Source: Alteriqipengyuania flavescens (GTDB lineage Bacteria; Pseudomonadota; Alphaproteobacteria; Sphingomonadales; Sphingomonadaceae). From it: 64,000 nt of DNA. The notes beneath the pieces are model-generated. The model saw only the letters and a list, made by a program, of their open reading frames with translations. It made no database searches and was not told the origin of the DNA. This document shows, in pieces, positions 16,934-25,605 of this stretch. Position numbers and translations under genes: made by a program. Positions within the stretch are counted from its first letter, which is position 1; every line of letters starts with the position of its first letter. The stretch is from NCBI RefSeq assembly GCF_030406725.1, contig NZ_CP129107.1, forward strand, positions 2,274,501 to 2,338,500, written 5' to 3'.

Positions 16934-18166
16934 ATGAGCAGCTACACCTCCGACCTGATGCGCGTCCTAGAAGGGCGCGGATATATCCACCAGACAACCG
17001 ACGCGGACGCCCTCGATGCGCTCGCGGCAAAACAGGTGGTGCCGGGCTATATCGGCTTCGACGCCACCGCGCCGTCGCTCCATATCGGCAGCCTGGTGCA
17101 GATCATGATGCTGCGCCGGCTCCAGCAAACCGGGCACAAGCCGATCGTGGTGATGGGCGGCGGGACGACCAAGATCGGCGATCCCAGCGGCAAGGACGAA
17201 AGCCGCAAGATGCTGACCGCGGCGGATATCGACGCGAACATTGCCGGCATCCGCACCGTATTCGAACGGCTTCTGACTTTCGGGGACGGGCCGACCGATG
17301 CCGTGATGGTCAACAACGACGAGTGGCTCAGCGAACTCGGCTATATCGAACTGCTCCGCGATGTCGGGCCGTATTTCACGGTCAACCGGATGCTGACGTT
17401 CGATTCGGTGAAGCTGCGGCTCGACCGGGAACAGCCGCTGACTTTCCTCGAGTTCAATTACATGATCCTGCAGGCGTACGACTTCGTCGAACTGGCACGC
17501 CGCTACGAATGTCGCTTGCAGATGGGTGGCAGCGACCAGTGGGGCAATATCGTCAACGGGATGGATCTCGGCCGCCGGATGGAAAGCCGCGAGCTGTTCG
17601 GCCTGACGACGCCGCTGCTTACAACTGCCGACGGGGCCAAGATGGGCAAGACCGCATCGGGCGCCGTGTGGCTCAATGAGAAGCAGCTCCCGGCTTACGA
17701 TTTCTGGCAATACTGGCGCAACGTGGACGACCGCGACGTAGGCCGCTTCCTGCGCCTGTTCACCGACCTCCCGCTGGACGAGATCGCCCAACTGGAGGCG
17801 CTGGAAGGCAGCGAGATCAACGTCGCCAAGGAGACGCTCGCCAACGAGGTGACGGCACTGGTGCGCGGCCGCGACTCTGCCGTGGGCGCTGCGCAAACCG
17901 CGGCGCAAACATTTGCCGGCGGCGGAATGGGTGACGACCTGCCCGAAGCGACCGTGCCGCCCGAAGGCATGCCGATCGTCGCTGCGTGCACAGCGCTCGG
18001 CTTCACCGTCTCCAACGGCGAGGCGAAGCGCAAGGTCGCGGAAGGCGCGGTGAAGCTCGACGACGAGAAGGTTTCCGATCCGCGACACCAGGTGACGCTG
18101 AGCAGCGGTAAAACGGCTCGCCTCAGCCTCGGCAAGAAGAAGCACGGCATCCTGCGCGGCGCGTAA
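16934..18166 (+). CDS. tyrS: Tyrosyl-tRNA synthetase
   Basis: 410 residues. Class I synthetase: HIGH-type motif LHIGS near residue 52, KMSKS-type motif KMGKT near 236, tyrosine-pocket [13 protein letters not shown], and a C-terminal S4 RNA-binding domain (from about 345). Charges tRNA-Tyr in the cytoplasm. Start at the ATG that precedes [15 protein letters not shown]; upstream in-frame sequence overlaps the divergent gene and is not conserved in style. Confidence 0.95.
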   Translation: MSSYTSDLMRVLEGRGYIHQTTDADALDALAAKQVVPGYIGFDATAPSLHIGSLVQIMMLRRLQQTGHKPIVVMGGGTTKIGDPSGKDESRKMLTAADIDANIAGIRTVFERLLTFGDGPTDAVMVNNDEWLSELGYIELLRDVGPYFTVNRMLTFDSVKLRLDREQPLTFLEFNYMILQAYDFVELARRYECRLQMGGSDQWGNIVNGMDLGRRMESRELFGLTTPLLTTADGAKMGKTASGAVWLNEKQLPAYDFWQYWRNVDDRDVGRFLRLFTDLPLDEIAQLEALEGSEINVAKETLANEVTALVRGRDSAVGAAQTAAQTFAGGGMGDDLPEATVPPEGMPIVAACTALGFTVSNGEAKRKVAEGAVKLDDEKVSDPRHQVTLSSGKTARLSLGKKKHGILRGA

Positions 18167-18258
18167 GTCCTCTTACCGGACGGTTTCCCCGCAATTTACC
18201 GTTTGGCAGGCAATCTGCTGCATAGTCCATCCCCAGCCATTTGTACGGGGAGCAGACA

Positions 18259-18597
18259 GTGTCGGCAGGAGCACAACTTTCGGTAACGGACCAGCGCCGT
18301 TCCACGCGTCATCCGGTGGACTTTCCGGTCATCGGGGAGCATCGCGCCAAGGGCGATATGCAGCTGCATATCACCAACATCTCGGCCCACGGTTTCATGA
18401 TCGATGGTGCCGCCGATATCGACAGAGGCGACCGCGTGGTGATCCGCCTGCCGGATATCGGCCGGATCGAGGCTCACTGCATCTGGATTGCGGGCGAACG
18501 CTCCGGCTTCCAGTTCGAACGCATCCTGCGGCTCGACGATTTCAACATGATGATCAAGACGGTCCAGCCCAACCCGCGCCTGCGCCGCCGGCGCTGA
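18259..18597 (+). CDS. PilZ-domain protein
   Basis: 112 residues, essentially one PilZ domain. The cyclic-di-GMP signature is present as RRSTR near residues 13-17 and NISAHGF about 25 residues later (family N/D-x-S-x-x-G). So it may bind c-di-GMP and regulate motility, adhesion or envelope processes. GTG start at 18259 has GGGAG six bases upstream; a TTG at 18241 is a less likely start. Stand-alone gene between tyrS and the MFS exporter; no output domain. Confidence 0.85.
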   Translation: MSAGAQLSVTDQRRSTRHPVDFPVIGEHRAKGDMQLHITNISAHGFMIDGAADIDRGDRVVIRLPDIGRIEAHCIWIAGERSGFQFERILRLDDFNMMIKTVQPNPRLRRRR

Positions 18598-18667
18598 CAA
18601 GCGTTCCTTCGCCGCCCGATAGCGGCGGCGACTTCACAAGCGCCCGGCGCGGTGCCATGGCGCGCAG

Positions 18668-19960
18668 GTGAGCGCCAGGCCTTCCCCATTCCGCATAGGT
18701 AATTTCCGCGCCTACTGGGTAGCGCGGCTTTCGATGACGCTGGCGCAATACGCCATGCTGCTGATCATCGGATGGCAAACCTATAACCTCGCCCGCGACG
18801 GCGGCATGGACGTGGGCGCGGCATCGGGACAGCTGGCCCTGATCGGCCTTCTGCAATTCCTGCCGCTGTTCGTGCTGACGCCGTTCTCGGGCCTCGCCGC
18901 CGATCGCCTCAACCGGCGCGGCGTGGCTCAAATGACCATTGCCCTGCAGATGGTGTGTGCGGGCAGCCTGGCCGCGCTGTCGTGGTTCGACCTCATCAGT
19001 ATTCCGTGGCTGTTCGGTATCGCGGTGTTCCTCGGCATCGCGCGCGCCTTCAACGGCCCTGCCCTGTCCGCCCTCGCCCCCAACCTGGTGCCGAAGGAAA
19101 TCCTCCCGACCGCGATCGCCCTGTCCTCCATCGCTTGGCAGAGCGGGATGATCGTGGGTCCTGCCATCGGCGGGTATCTCTACGTCGTCGACCCGGCGAT
19201 GCCCTATGTGGCGGCCTTCGCGCTGTTCGCGATCGCGCTGCTATCGCTCGGCTTCATCGGCCACGTACCGCGCACGCCGATTGCCGGCGCGCAGAGGCCG
19301 ATCGGGCAAGTCGTCGATGGTCTCAAATACGTGGTCCGGAACAAGATGGTGCTGGGCGCCATTACGCTCGACCTGTTCGCGGTCTTCCTGGCCGGGGCGA
19401 CCGCGCTGTTTCCGGTATTCGCCCGTGACATCCTGCAAGTCGGCGCGACGGGCCTCAGCCAGCTGGCCGCCGCACCCGCTGCCGGTGCAGCGATAACCGC
19501 GCTGTTCTTTTCGTTCCGCCCGCTGAAGACGAACGTGGGGCCCAAGATGCTGATAGCAGTGGCGGTATTCGGGCTGGCCACCATCGGCTTCGGCTTCTCG
19601 CGCTCCATGCCGCTCAGCCTTGCGCTGCTGTTCGTCGTCGGCGCGGCGGACATGTTCAGCGTCTATATCCGCCAGTCGCTGATCCAGCTGCACACGCCCG
19701 ACGAAAAGCGCGGCCGGGTCTCCGCGGTTTCGCTGCTGACAATCAGCGCATCCAACGAGTTCGGCGATTTCTTCTCCGGTACGCTCGCCTTCATCATCGG
19801 CCCCATCGCCGCAGTCGTTACCGGCGGCGCCGGCGCAATTCTCACCGTGGCCTTGTGGGCCTGGGTGTTCCCGGTGCTGCGAACGACGCGGACCTTCGAC
19901 CCGCCCGATGCGTTGCAAGAGCAGACCGAAACGGAAACAAAGCAGGAGCAACTGCCATGA
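18668..19960 (+). CDS. MFS transporter (enterobactin-exporter-like, MFS_3 family)
   Basis: 430 residues with about 12 hydrophobic segments. [22 protein letters not shown] at the start and [13 protein letters not shown] in the loop 2-3 position are typical of the EntS/MFS_3 branch. Substrate cannot be told from sequence. GTG start. Its stop overlaps the cysK start (ATGA), so the exporter and cysteine synthase are co-translated, raising the possibility of a sulfur-amino-acid related substrate, which is inference only. Confidence 0.85.
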   Translation: MSARPSPFRIGNFRAYWVARLSMTLAQYAMLLIIGWQTYNLARDGGMDVGAASGQLALIGLLQFLPLFVLTPFSGLAADRLNRRGVAQMTIALQMVCAGSLAALSWFDLISIPWLFGIAVFLGIARAFNGPALSALAPNLVPKEILPTAIALSSIAWQSGMIVGPAIGGYLYVVDPAMPYVAAFALFAIALLSLGFIGHVPRTPIAGAQRPIGQVVDGLKYVVRNKMVLGAITLDLFAVFLAGATALFPVFARDILQVGATGLSQLAAAPAAGAAITALFFSFRPLKTNVGPKMLIAVAVFGLATIGFGFSRSMPLSLALLFVVGAADMFSVYIRQSLIQLHTPDEKRGRVSAVSLLTISASNEFGDFFSGTLAFIIGPIAAVVTGGAGAILTVALWAWVFPVLRTTRTFDPPDALQEQTETETKQEQLP

Positions 19961-20874
19961 AAGCCGACACCATTCTCGCCACCATCGGCGGCACCCCGCA
20001 CATCCGCCTTAGCCGGATGTTTCCGGACCACGAGGTCTGGGTGAAGAGCGAACGCGCCAATCCCGGCGGATCGATCAAGGACCGCATCGCCCTCGCCATG
20101 GTCGAGGATGCGGAAAATTCAGGCCATCTGAAGCCGGGCGGCACGATCATAGAGCCCACCAGCGGCAACACCGGCATCGGCCTCGCGATGGTCGCCGCGG
20201 TCAAGGGCTATAAACTCGTGCTCGTCATGCCCGAAAGCATGAGCATCGAACGTCGCCGACTGATGCTCGCCTATGGCGCAAGCTTCGACCTGACGCCGAA
20301 GGAAAAGGGCATGAAGGGCGCCATCGAGCGTGCGAGCGAGCTGGTCGAGCAGACGGACGGTGCGTGGATGCCGAGCCAGTTCGACAACGAAAGCAATTAC
20401 AAGGTGCACACCCGCACCACCGCGCAGGAGATCATCGAGGATTTCCGCGATGCGCCGATCGACGTGATGATCACCGGCGTGGGTACCGGCGGCCACATCA
20501 CGGGTTGCGCGGAAGAGATGAAGAAGGTCTGGCCGGACATGAAGGCCTACGCCGTCGAACCGCAGGGCTCGCCCGTCATCAGCGGCGGCCAGCCGGGCCC
20601 GCACCCGATCCAGGGCATCGGCGCGGGATTCATTCCGGAGAACCTGCACACCCAGTCCATCGACGGTGCTATCCAGGTCGATCCCGAAGACGCGAAAGAG
20701 ATGGCTCGCCGCGCCGCGCGTGAGGAAGGCATGCTCATCGGCATTTCGAGCGGCGCGACACTGGCCGCGATCGCACAGAAACTGCCGGACTTACCCGCCA
20801 GTAGCCGTGTGCTCGGGTTCAATTACGACACGGGCGAGCGCTACCTTTCGGTGCCGGACTTCCTGCCCGAATAA
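19957..20874 (+). CDS. cysK: Cysteine synthase A
   Basis: 305 residues. PLP-dependent O-acetylserine sulfhydrylase. Landmarks: the PLP-lysine segment SIKDRIAL, the substrate loop [12 protein letters not shown], the phosphate-binding [10 protein letters not shown], and SSGATLAAI near the end. Converts O-acetylserine and sulfide to cysteine. Coupled to the MFS gene; transcription ends at a strong terminator 17 bases downstream. Could be a CysK-related paralogue in other genomes, but all core motifs fit CysK. Confidence 0.92.
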   Translation: MKADTILATIGGTPHIRLSRMFPDHEVWVKSERANPGGSIKDRIALAMVEDAENSGHLKPGGTIIEPTSGNTGIGLAMVAAVKGYKLVLVMPESMSIERRRLMLAYGASFDLTPKEKGMKGAIERASELVEQTDGAWMPSQFDNESNYKVHTRTTAQEIIEDFRDAPIDVMITGVGTGGHITGCAEEMKKVWPDMKAYAVEPQGSPVISGGQPGPHPIQGIGAGFIPENLHTQSIDGAIQVDPEDAKEMARRAAREEGMLIGISSGATLAAIAQKLPDLPASSRVLGFNYDTGERYLSVPDFLPE

Positions 20875-20890
20875 CTACTGGGCGAAACGA

Positions 20891-20925
20891 AAAAGGCCGG
20901 CTCCCGTCACCGGGGCCGGCCTTTT
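20891..20925. terminator. Bidirectional rho-independent terminator between cysK and acyl-CoA dehydrogenase
   Basis: Inverted repeat AAAAGGCCGGC / GCCGGCCTTTT (11 bp) with a 13-base loop, between two convergent genes; the A and T runs at either end serve both strands. Confidence 0.9.
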
Positions 20926-20943
20926 CACTGTTTGTCGCCGTTA

Positions 20944-22749
20944 TCAGGCGGCGGTGGCAAAGGCGTCTTCGGCCAGTTCCATCATCGCTTCGCTGCCGGC
21001 CTCGATCTTGCGGCGCAGGGCGCCTGCATCGGGCAGGTAGCGTTCGGTGAAGTAGCGGGCGGTTACCAGCTTGTTCTGGTAGAACGCCGCATCATCGCCG
21101 CCTTCGGCAATCTTGACCTGCGCCACGCCGGCCATCTTCAGCCACATGGTGCCGAGCGCCACGATGCCCATGATGTGCATGTAGTGGTGCGCACCGGCGC
21201 CCAGGTGGTTGGGGTTCTGCATCGCGTTCTGCATAAACCACATGGTTGCCGCCTGCTGCTGGCCCAGCGCCTTTTCCAGCGCCTCTGCCAGCGGAGCGAG
21301 CTTTTCGTCTTCCTTGCCCTTGGCGATCTCCTCGCCCACGAACTTGAACCACGCCTGGATCGCCCGGCCGCCGTTCTGGCCCAGCTTGCGACCGCACAGG
21401 TCCATCGCCTGGATGCCGTTCGTGCCTTCGTAGATCTGCGCGATGCGTGCATCGCGGACGAACTGTTCCATGCCCCATTCTGCGATGTAGCCGTGGCCGC
21501 CGTAGACCTGCTGCATGTTGGTGGTGACTTCATAGCCCTTGTCGGTGCCGTAGCCCTTGATGACCGGGGTCATCAGGCTGATGAGGTCGTCGGCAGCCTG
21601 CCGCTCTTCTTCGGACTGCGCCTTGTGGCTGAGGTCCTGTTGCAGCGCGCCCCACAGGATCAGCGCCCGCATACCCTCGTTGAAGGCCTTGGCGTCCATC
21701 AGCATCCGGCGCACGTCGGGATGGACGATGATCGGATCGGCCTTTTCCTGCGGATCGGCCGGACCGGTCAGCGCGCGGCCCTGGCGGCGGTCGGTCGCGT
21801 AGGTGACCGCGTTCTGGTAGCTGACTTCTGCCTGCGACAGGCCCTGCACGCCGACGCCAAGGCGGGCGGCGTTCATCATGATGAACATGGCGGCGAGGCC
21901 CTTGTTCTCCTCGCCGACCATCCAGCCCTTGGCGTTGTCGTAATTGAGGACGCAGGTCGAATTGCCGTGGATGCCCATCTTGTGCTCGATGGACCCGCAA
22001 ACGACGCCGTTGCGATCGCCCAGCGAACCGTCGTCGTTGATGAGGAACTTGGGCACGATGAAAAGCGAAATGCCCTTCGAACTGTCCGGCGCGTCCGGCG
22101 TTTTCGCCAGCACCAGATGGATGATGTTTTCGGTAAGGTCGTGCTCGCCTGCGGAGATGAAGATCTTAGTGCCGGTGATGGCATAGCTGCCATCGGCCTG
22201 CGGTTCCGCCTTGGTGCGGATCATGCCGAGGTCGGTACCGCAATGTGGTTCGGTCAGGTTCATGGTGCCGAGCCACTCGCCCGCGACCATCTTGGGAAGG
22301 TATTTTTCCTTCTGTTCCTGGCTGCCTTTGGCAAGGATTGCATTGATCGCGCCGGTGGTGAGACCGGGGTACATGCCGAACGCCTGGTTGGCGCTGGAGA
22401 TGAATTCCTCGATCGCGAAGCCGATCACGTGCGGCAAGGCCTGCCCGCCGAATTCTTCCGGAGCGGTGAGCGTGCCCCAGCCTGCCTCGCGGAACTGGTC
22501 GAAGGCATCCTTGAAGCCGGTCGGCGTGGTGACGGAGCCGTCCTCGTGCCGGGTGCAGCCTTCCTCGTCACCGACCCGGTTGAGCGGCGCGAGCACGTTG
22601 GACGTGAACTTGCCCGCTTCGTCGAGGATCGCGTCGACGAGGTCGGGGGTCGCGCCTTCAAAACCCGGCAGGTTGATGTAGTTTTCGAGGCCAAGCACGT
22701 CGTGCATCAGGAAACGCGTGTCGCGGGTCGGGGCGGTATAAGTCGGCAT
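20944..22749 (-). CDS. Acyl-CoA dehydrogenase, long form with C-terminal extension
   Basis: 601 residues, longer than the usual 380-400 because of a C-terminal extension typical of the acyl-CoA dehydrogenase C-terminal-domain group (DmdC-like). FAD-binding and substrate motifs: [33 protein letters not shown], and the catalytic-glutamate region [14 protein letters not shown]. Oxidises acyl-CoA to enoyl-CoA. ATG at 22749 has AGGAG seven bases upstream. A MerR regulator gene lies 53 bases upstream on the same strand and probably controls it. Confidence 0.92.
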   Translation of the reverse strand: MPTYTAPTRDTRFLMHDVLGLENYINLPGFEGATPDLVDAILDEAGKFTSNVLAPLNRVGDEEGCTRHEDGSVTTPTGFKDAFDQFREAGWGTLTAPEEFGGQALPHVIGFAIEEFISSANQAFGMYPGLTTGAINAILAKGSQEQKEKYLPKMVAGEWLGTMNLTEPHCGTDLGMIRTKAEPQADGSYAITGTKIFISAGEHDLTENIIHLVLAKTPDAPDSSKGISLFIVPKFLINDDGSLGDRNGVVCGSIEHKMGIHGNSTCVLNYDNAKGWMVGEENKGLAAMFIMMNAARLGVGVQGLSQAEVSYQNAVTYATDRRQGRALTGPADPQEKADPIIVHPDVRRMLMDAKAFNEGMRALILWGALQQDLSHKAQSEEERQAADDLISLMTPVIKGYGTDKGYEVTTNMQQVYGGHGYIAEWGMEQFVRDARIAQIYEGTNGIQAMDLCGRKLGQNGGRAIQAWFKFVGEEIAKGKEDEKLAPLAEALEKALGQQQAATMWFMQNAMQNPNHLGAGAHHYMHIMGIVALGTMWLKMAGVAQVKIAEGGDDAAFYQNKLVTARYFTERYLPDAGALRRKIEAGSEAMMELAEDAFATAA

Positions 22750-22802
22750 CAATCGGCTCCTGGAAAGAAGTCAGTAGTCGGGGGGTTCGAAAAGCCCTAG
22801 CC

Positions 22803-23252
22803 TCAGTCGCGTTTCTGCGGGAGGTCGAGCGCTTCGATGGTGGAAACGAATTCGGTCAGTTCGGCGATCGAGGAATCGATGTCCTCGCGCTGGCGCTTAA
22901 GCTTCTCGATTTTGTCGGTGCAGCGTTCCACGGTGACGCGGCGCTGTTCGACGCGGCCGTCGCCGAGATCGTACAGGTCGATCAGTTCGCGGATTTCGCC
23001 GAGGCTGAAGCCCACGTTCTTGGCCCGCATGATCCATGCCAGCCGCGCGCGGTCGCGCTTCGAATAGATGCGCGTCAGGCCCACCCGCTGCGGGGCGATA
23101 AGGCCTTCGTCCTCGTAAAAGCGGAGCGCACGCGCGGTGACGTCGAATTCGCTCGTCAGGTCGGAGATCGCATAATTCTCGCGCCCGCTCGCGTCAGGGC
23201 GTTCGAGATGGGCGCGGCCATGCGGATGGAGTTTTGCAACGCTGCTTGCCAT
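22803..23252 (-). CDS. MerR-family transcriptional regulator
   Basis: 149 residues. N-terminal winged-helix MerR domain (ISDLTSEFDVTARALRFYEDEGL ... RIYSKRDRARLAWI) and a C-terminal coiled-coil dimerisation segment; no cysteines of metal-sensing MerR proteins. Resembles LiuR/fatty-acid or branched-chain catabolism regulators that sit beside acyl-CoA dehydrogenase genes, as here. AGAAAGG precedes the start. The regulator-next-to-ACAD context supports a lipid or amino-acid breakdown role; the ligand is unknown. Confidence 0.85.
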   Translation of the reverse strand: MASSVAKLHPHGRAHLERPDASGRENYAISDLTSEFDVTARALRFYEDEGLIAPQRVGLTRIYSKRDRARLAWIMRAKNVGFSLGEIRELIDLYDLGDGRVEQRRVTVERCTDKIEKLKRQREDIDSSIAELTEFVSTIEALDLPQKRD

Positions 23253-23283
23253 GCAGCCTTTCTAGCTATCCTTTACGTAAGCG

Positions 23284-23658
23284 TCAAGACCTCACCTTTC
23301 GGAGAGCGCCGTCTTCCAGCCGGCGATAGAAACAGCTGGTCGAACCGGTATGGCAGGCGGGGCCGGCGGGCTCGACGATCAGCAGCAACGCATCCTGGTC
23401 GCAGTCCACCCGCATCTCCCGCACCTTCATGGTGTTGCCCGACGTCTCTCCCTTGCACCACAATTCCTGTCTGGAACGCGACCAGAAGGTGGCCATGCCG
23501 CTTTCACGAGTGGCAGCAATCGCGTCTGCATTCATGTGCGCGACCATCAGGATTTCACCGGAACCAGCCGCCTGAACAATTGCGGTTACCAGTCCGTCGG
23601 CCCCGAACTTGGGCATGAATTTGCTGCCCTGCTCCCTGTCGTCGCTGTCCGTCGTCAT
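23284..23658 (-). CDS. hisI: Phosphoribosyl-AMP cyclohydrolase
   Basis: 124 residues. Third step of histidine synthesis. Zinc/magnesium site residues visible in [13 protein letters not shown] and [12 protein letters not shown]; also VAHMNADAI and [17 protein letters not shown]. Single-domain HisI without the HisE part. AGGAG lies 8 bases before the ATG at 23658. 31 bases separate it from the downstream merR gene, so hisI, merR and the dehydrogenase may share transcripts, although they have no obvious common pathway. Confidence 0.93.
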   Translation of the reverse strand: MTTDSDDREQGSKFMPKFGADGLVTAIVQAAGSGEILMVAHMNADAIAATRESGMATFWSRSRQELWCKGETSGNTMKVREMRVDCDQDALLLIVEPAGPACHTGSTSCFYRRLEDGALRKVRS

Positions 23659-23794
23659 GCGTATTCTCCTGTTTCGCTGCCGTAGCGTCTTGTTGCACGA
23701 TAACAACAGCGTCGTCGCAAAATCGAAGCCCGATCTCTTTGCCGCTTTGGCTTTTCGCCGACGCGTGGAAGAACCGCCTCATCGTTTCGAGAGG

Positions 23795-23968
23795 GGCGTC
23801 CACTGAGGGCCCGAACAGGGTTCAGGGGGAGAAGGCAGCGGCATTCTATGCCGCGCCACAATGAGGGATCTGGCCCGGCGATCATAGGGGGTGGTCGCCA
23901 CGCTGATACAGCGGGTCAATAAAGATTCGTCACGTTGCGCCCGGGCCTTGTCCCGGGCGCTTCTTTTT
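23795..23968 (+). ncRNA. Candidate small RNA ending in a rho-independent terminator
   Basis: Inferred only from an orphan plus-strand terminator at 23937-23968 and internal inverted repeats (GCGGCAT / ATGCCGC at about 23833-23851 is one clean stem). The 5' end is a guess. No known RNA family was recognised. It could alternatively be a decayed gene's terminator. Confidence 0.25.
23937..23968 (+). terminator. Rho-independent terminator without an upstream plus-strand gene
   Basis: Perfect 9-bp stem GCGCCCGGG / CCCGGGCGC, loop CCTTGT, then TTCTTTTT on the plus strand. On the minus strand no T-run follows the stem, so it does not simply serve comF. Confidence 0.75.
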
Positions 23969-23975
23969 CTGCCAG

Positions 23976-24749
23976 TCACATCGGCGGCGGTACGGGCTCG
24001 GCATGGGGCAAGGCCTCGTCGAGGACGCGGGCGAAGCAGGCAATCGTCACCCGACGCGCGCCCGCTTTCTTGAGCGCGCGAACGCAAGCCTCTGTCGTCG
24101 CGCCGCTCGTCAGCACATCGTCGACGAGCACGACATCGCGGTCCTTGAGTCGCGCCGCCCAATTCGGCGCCACGATGATCGCTCCCTGCAGTGCTTTTGC
24201 CCGCTGCTTCCTGGATAGCCCGCCCAGCGAGGGCGTTGGCCGTGTCCGTCGCAATGCGTCGAGAGCGAGCGAGGCGCCGCTCATGCGCTCGATCTCGCGT
24301 GCCAGCAGGGCGGACTGGTTGAAGCCGCGTTGCCACAGGCGGACGCGGTGGAGCGGGACAGGCGCCAGCAGCGTGTCTTCCGACAATGCCCCAAGCCGGC
24401 GCAGCATCAGCCGGGCCATAAGCCGCGACAGGGCGATCCGCTTGCCGTGCTTGAAGGCGAGCACCAGCTTGCGCGAGGCATCATTGTAGAGCGTGGCGGC
24501 CGCGATGCCGTCATGCCGGGGCGGATAGGTCAGACAGACGGCGCAGGTCATCCCATCCTGCGCGCCGTGCCCCAACGGTCGCTGGCAGGATGTGCAATTC
24601 GGATCGCCGGGTATCGCAAGCTCGCCCCAGCAAGGCTGGCACAGTCCGCCCTGCTCCCCGATCGCAGCACCGCACAGCGGGCAGCGCGGCGGATAGACAA
24701 GGTCGACCACCGGTTTCAGCGCGTCGCCGATGGGCCTCAGCACCTGCAT
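23976..24749 (-). CDS. comF: ComF-family phosphoribosyltransferase-like protein
   Basis: 257 residues. N-terminal cysteine pairs (CPLCGAAI, CQPCW, CTSCQRPLG, CAVCLTYPP) form a zinc-ribbon pair, then a type I phosphoribosyltransferase domain with LAPVPLHRVRLWQRGFNQS and the PRPP loop VVLVDDVLTSGATTEA. In Bacillus/Haemophilus ComF takes part in DNA uptake; its biochemical activity is unsettled. Start chosen at the ATG before QVLRPIGDALK. Divergent from the methyltransferase gene. Confidence 0.88.
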   Translation of the reverse strand: MQVLRPIGDALKPVVDLVYPPRCPLCGAAIGEQGGLCQPCWGELAIPGDPNCTSCQRPLGHGAQDGMTCAVCLTYPPRHDGIAAATLYNDASRKLVLAFKHGKRIALSRLMARLMLRRLGALSEDTLLAPVPLHRVRLWQRGFNQSALLAREIERMSGASLALDALRRTRPTPSLGGLSRKQRAKALQGAIIVAPNWAARLKDRDVVLVDDVLTSGATTEACVRALKKAGARRVTIACFARVLDEALPHAEPVPPPM

Positions 24750-24824
24750 CGGCCCATCTGGCCTGCTTCGCTCTCGTGTGGCAAGCCTTGTCTTCCGCAG
24801 CGCAGCGGGGCATCCGCCGGTGTC

Positions 24825-25595
24825 ATGGCCACTACCCCGCCCCGCATCTTCGATCCTGTCCGCCGCGCCGCGATTCGGCGCCGCATGGCCGCGCTGCAGG
24901 CCCGCACCGATGCCCCGCGTTACCTGATCGGCGAGATGGTCGAGGATGTGCTCGAACGGCTTGCCTTCCTTCGCATCGAGCCCGGTCGGGCGCTGGTGGT
25001 CGGCGACTGGACCGGCGACCTCGGCCGGGCGCTGGCGGGGCAAGGGTTCGCCGTCACCGCTACGGATCCTGTGTTGGCCGAAGTCCCCTTGCAGGAGGAG
25101 CAACCCTATCCCGAAGGCGGTTTCGACCTCGCCGTATCGCTGTGCACGCTCGACACCGTCAACGACCTGCCGGGCGCGCTGGTTCATCTGCGCGCGACGC
25201 TGGCGCCCGGTGGCCTCATGATCGCCTGCTTCCCCGCCGCCGGCAGCCTTGCCAAGTTACGGCGCATCATGCTGGCGGCGGAGCCCGAGCGGCCCGCGGC
25301 GCGGATGCACCCGATGGTCGACACGCGCGCCGGGGCGGAGCTGCTGCAGCGGGCGGGCTTTGCCGATCCGGTGGTCGACAGCCATGCGCTGGACGTGCGC
25401 TTTTCCACCCTGCTCGGCCTGGTGGCGGACTTGCGCGCGCAGGGCCTCTCCGCCGCGCTCGCCGACCGGGCGCCGATGCTCGGCCGCCCTGCCCTCGCCC
25501 GGGCACAGGCCGAGTTTGTGGCGCTGGCCGATCCTGACGGCAAGCTGGCCGAACGCTTCGAGATCCTGACCCTTAGCGGGTGGCGCAAATCCTGA
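24825..25595 (+). CDS. SAM-dependent methyltransferase (BioC/NDUFAF5-like)
   Basis: 256 residues. Rossmann-type class I fold: ALVVGDWTGDLGRALA replaces the usual VLDLGCGxG motif I, then DLAVSLCTLDTVNDLPGAL and LAPGGLMIACFPA. Similar to the BioC/NDUFAF5 branch that in alphaproteobacteria and mitochondria is linked to complex I assembly rather than biotin. The motif I lacks the common GCG, so the cofactor site is atypical. Starts 75 bases from comF and converges on ppdK with a 10-base gap. Confidence 0.8.
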   Translation: MATTPPRIFDPVRRAAIRRRMAALQARTDAPRYLIGEMVEDVLERLAFLRIEPGRALVVGDWTGDLGRALAGQGFAVTATDPVLAEVPLQEEQPYPEGGFDLAVSLCTLDTVNDLPGALVHLRATLAPGGLMIACFPAAGSLAKLRRIMLAAEPERPAARMHPMVDTRAGAELLQRAGFADPVVDSHALDVRFSTLLGLVADLRAQGLSAALADRAPMLGRPALARAQAEFVALADPDGKLAERFEILTLSGWRKS

Positions 25596-25605
25596 CCCAA
25601 AGGGC

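Larger units (their letters stand above)
23659..23975. other. 317-bp intergenic region between hisI and comF
   Basis: No plausible protein-coding frame. It holds GC-rich inverted repeats and ends in a clear plus-strand terminator (23937-23968) although no plus-strand gene precedes it. The part around 23800-23900 has short complementary segments (GGGCC near 23813 and GGCCC near 23869). Best read as the promoter region of hisI plus a possible small RNA gene. Confidence 0.45.

Noticed and set aside
23795-23968. 6S RNA at the candidate small RNA locus.
   Set aside because: Short similarity (GGGTTCAGGGG) to 6S is not backed by the long rod-like pairing or the usual gene neighbours.
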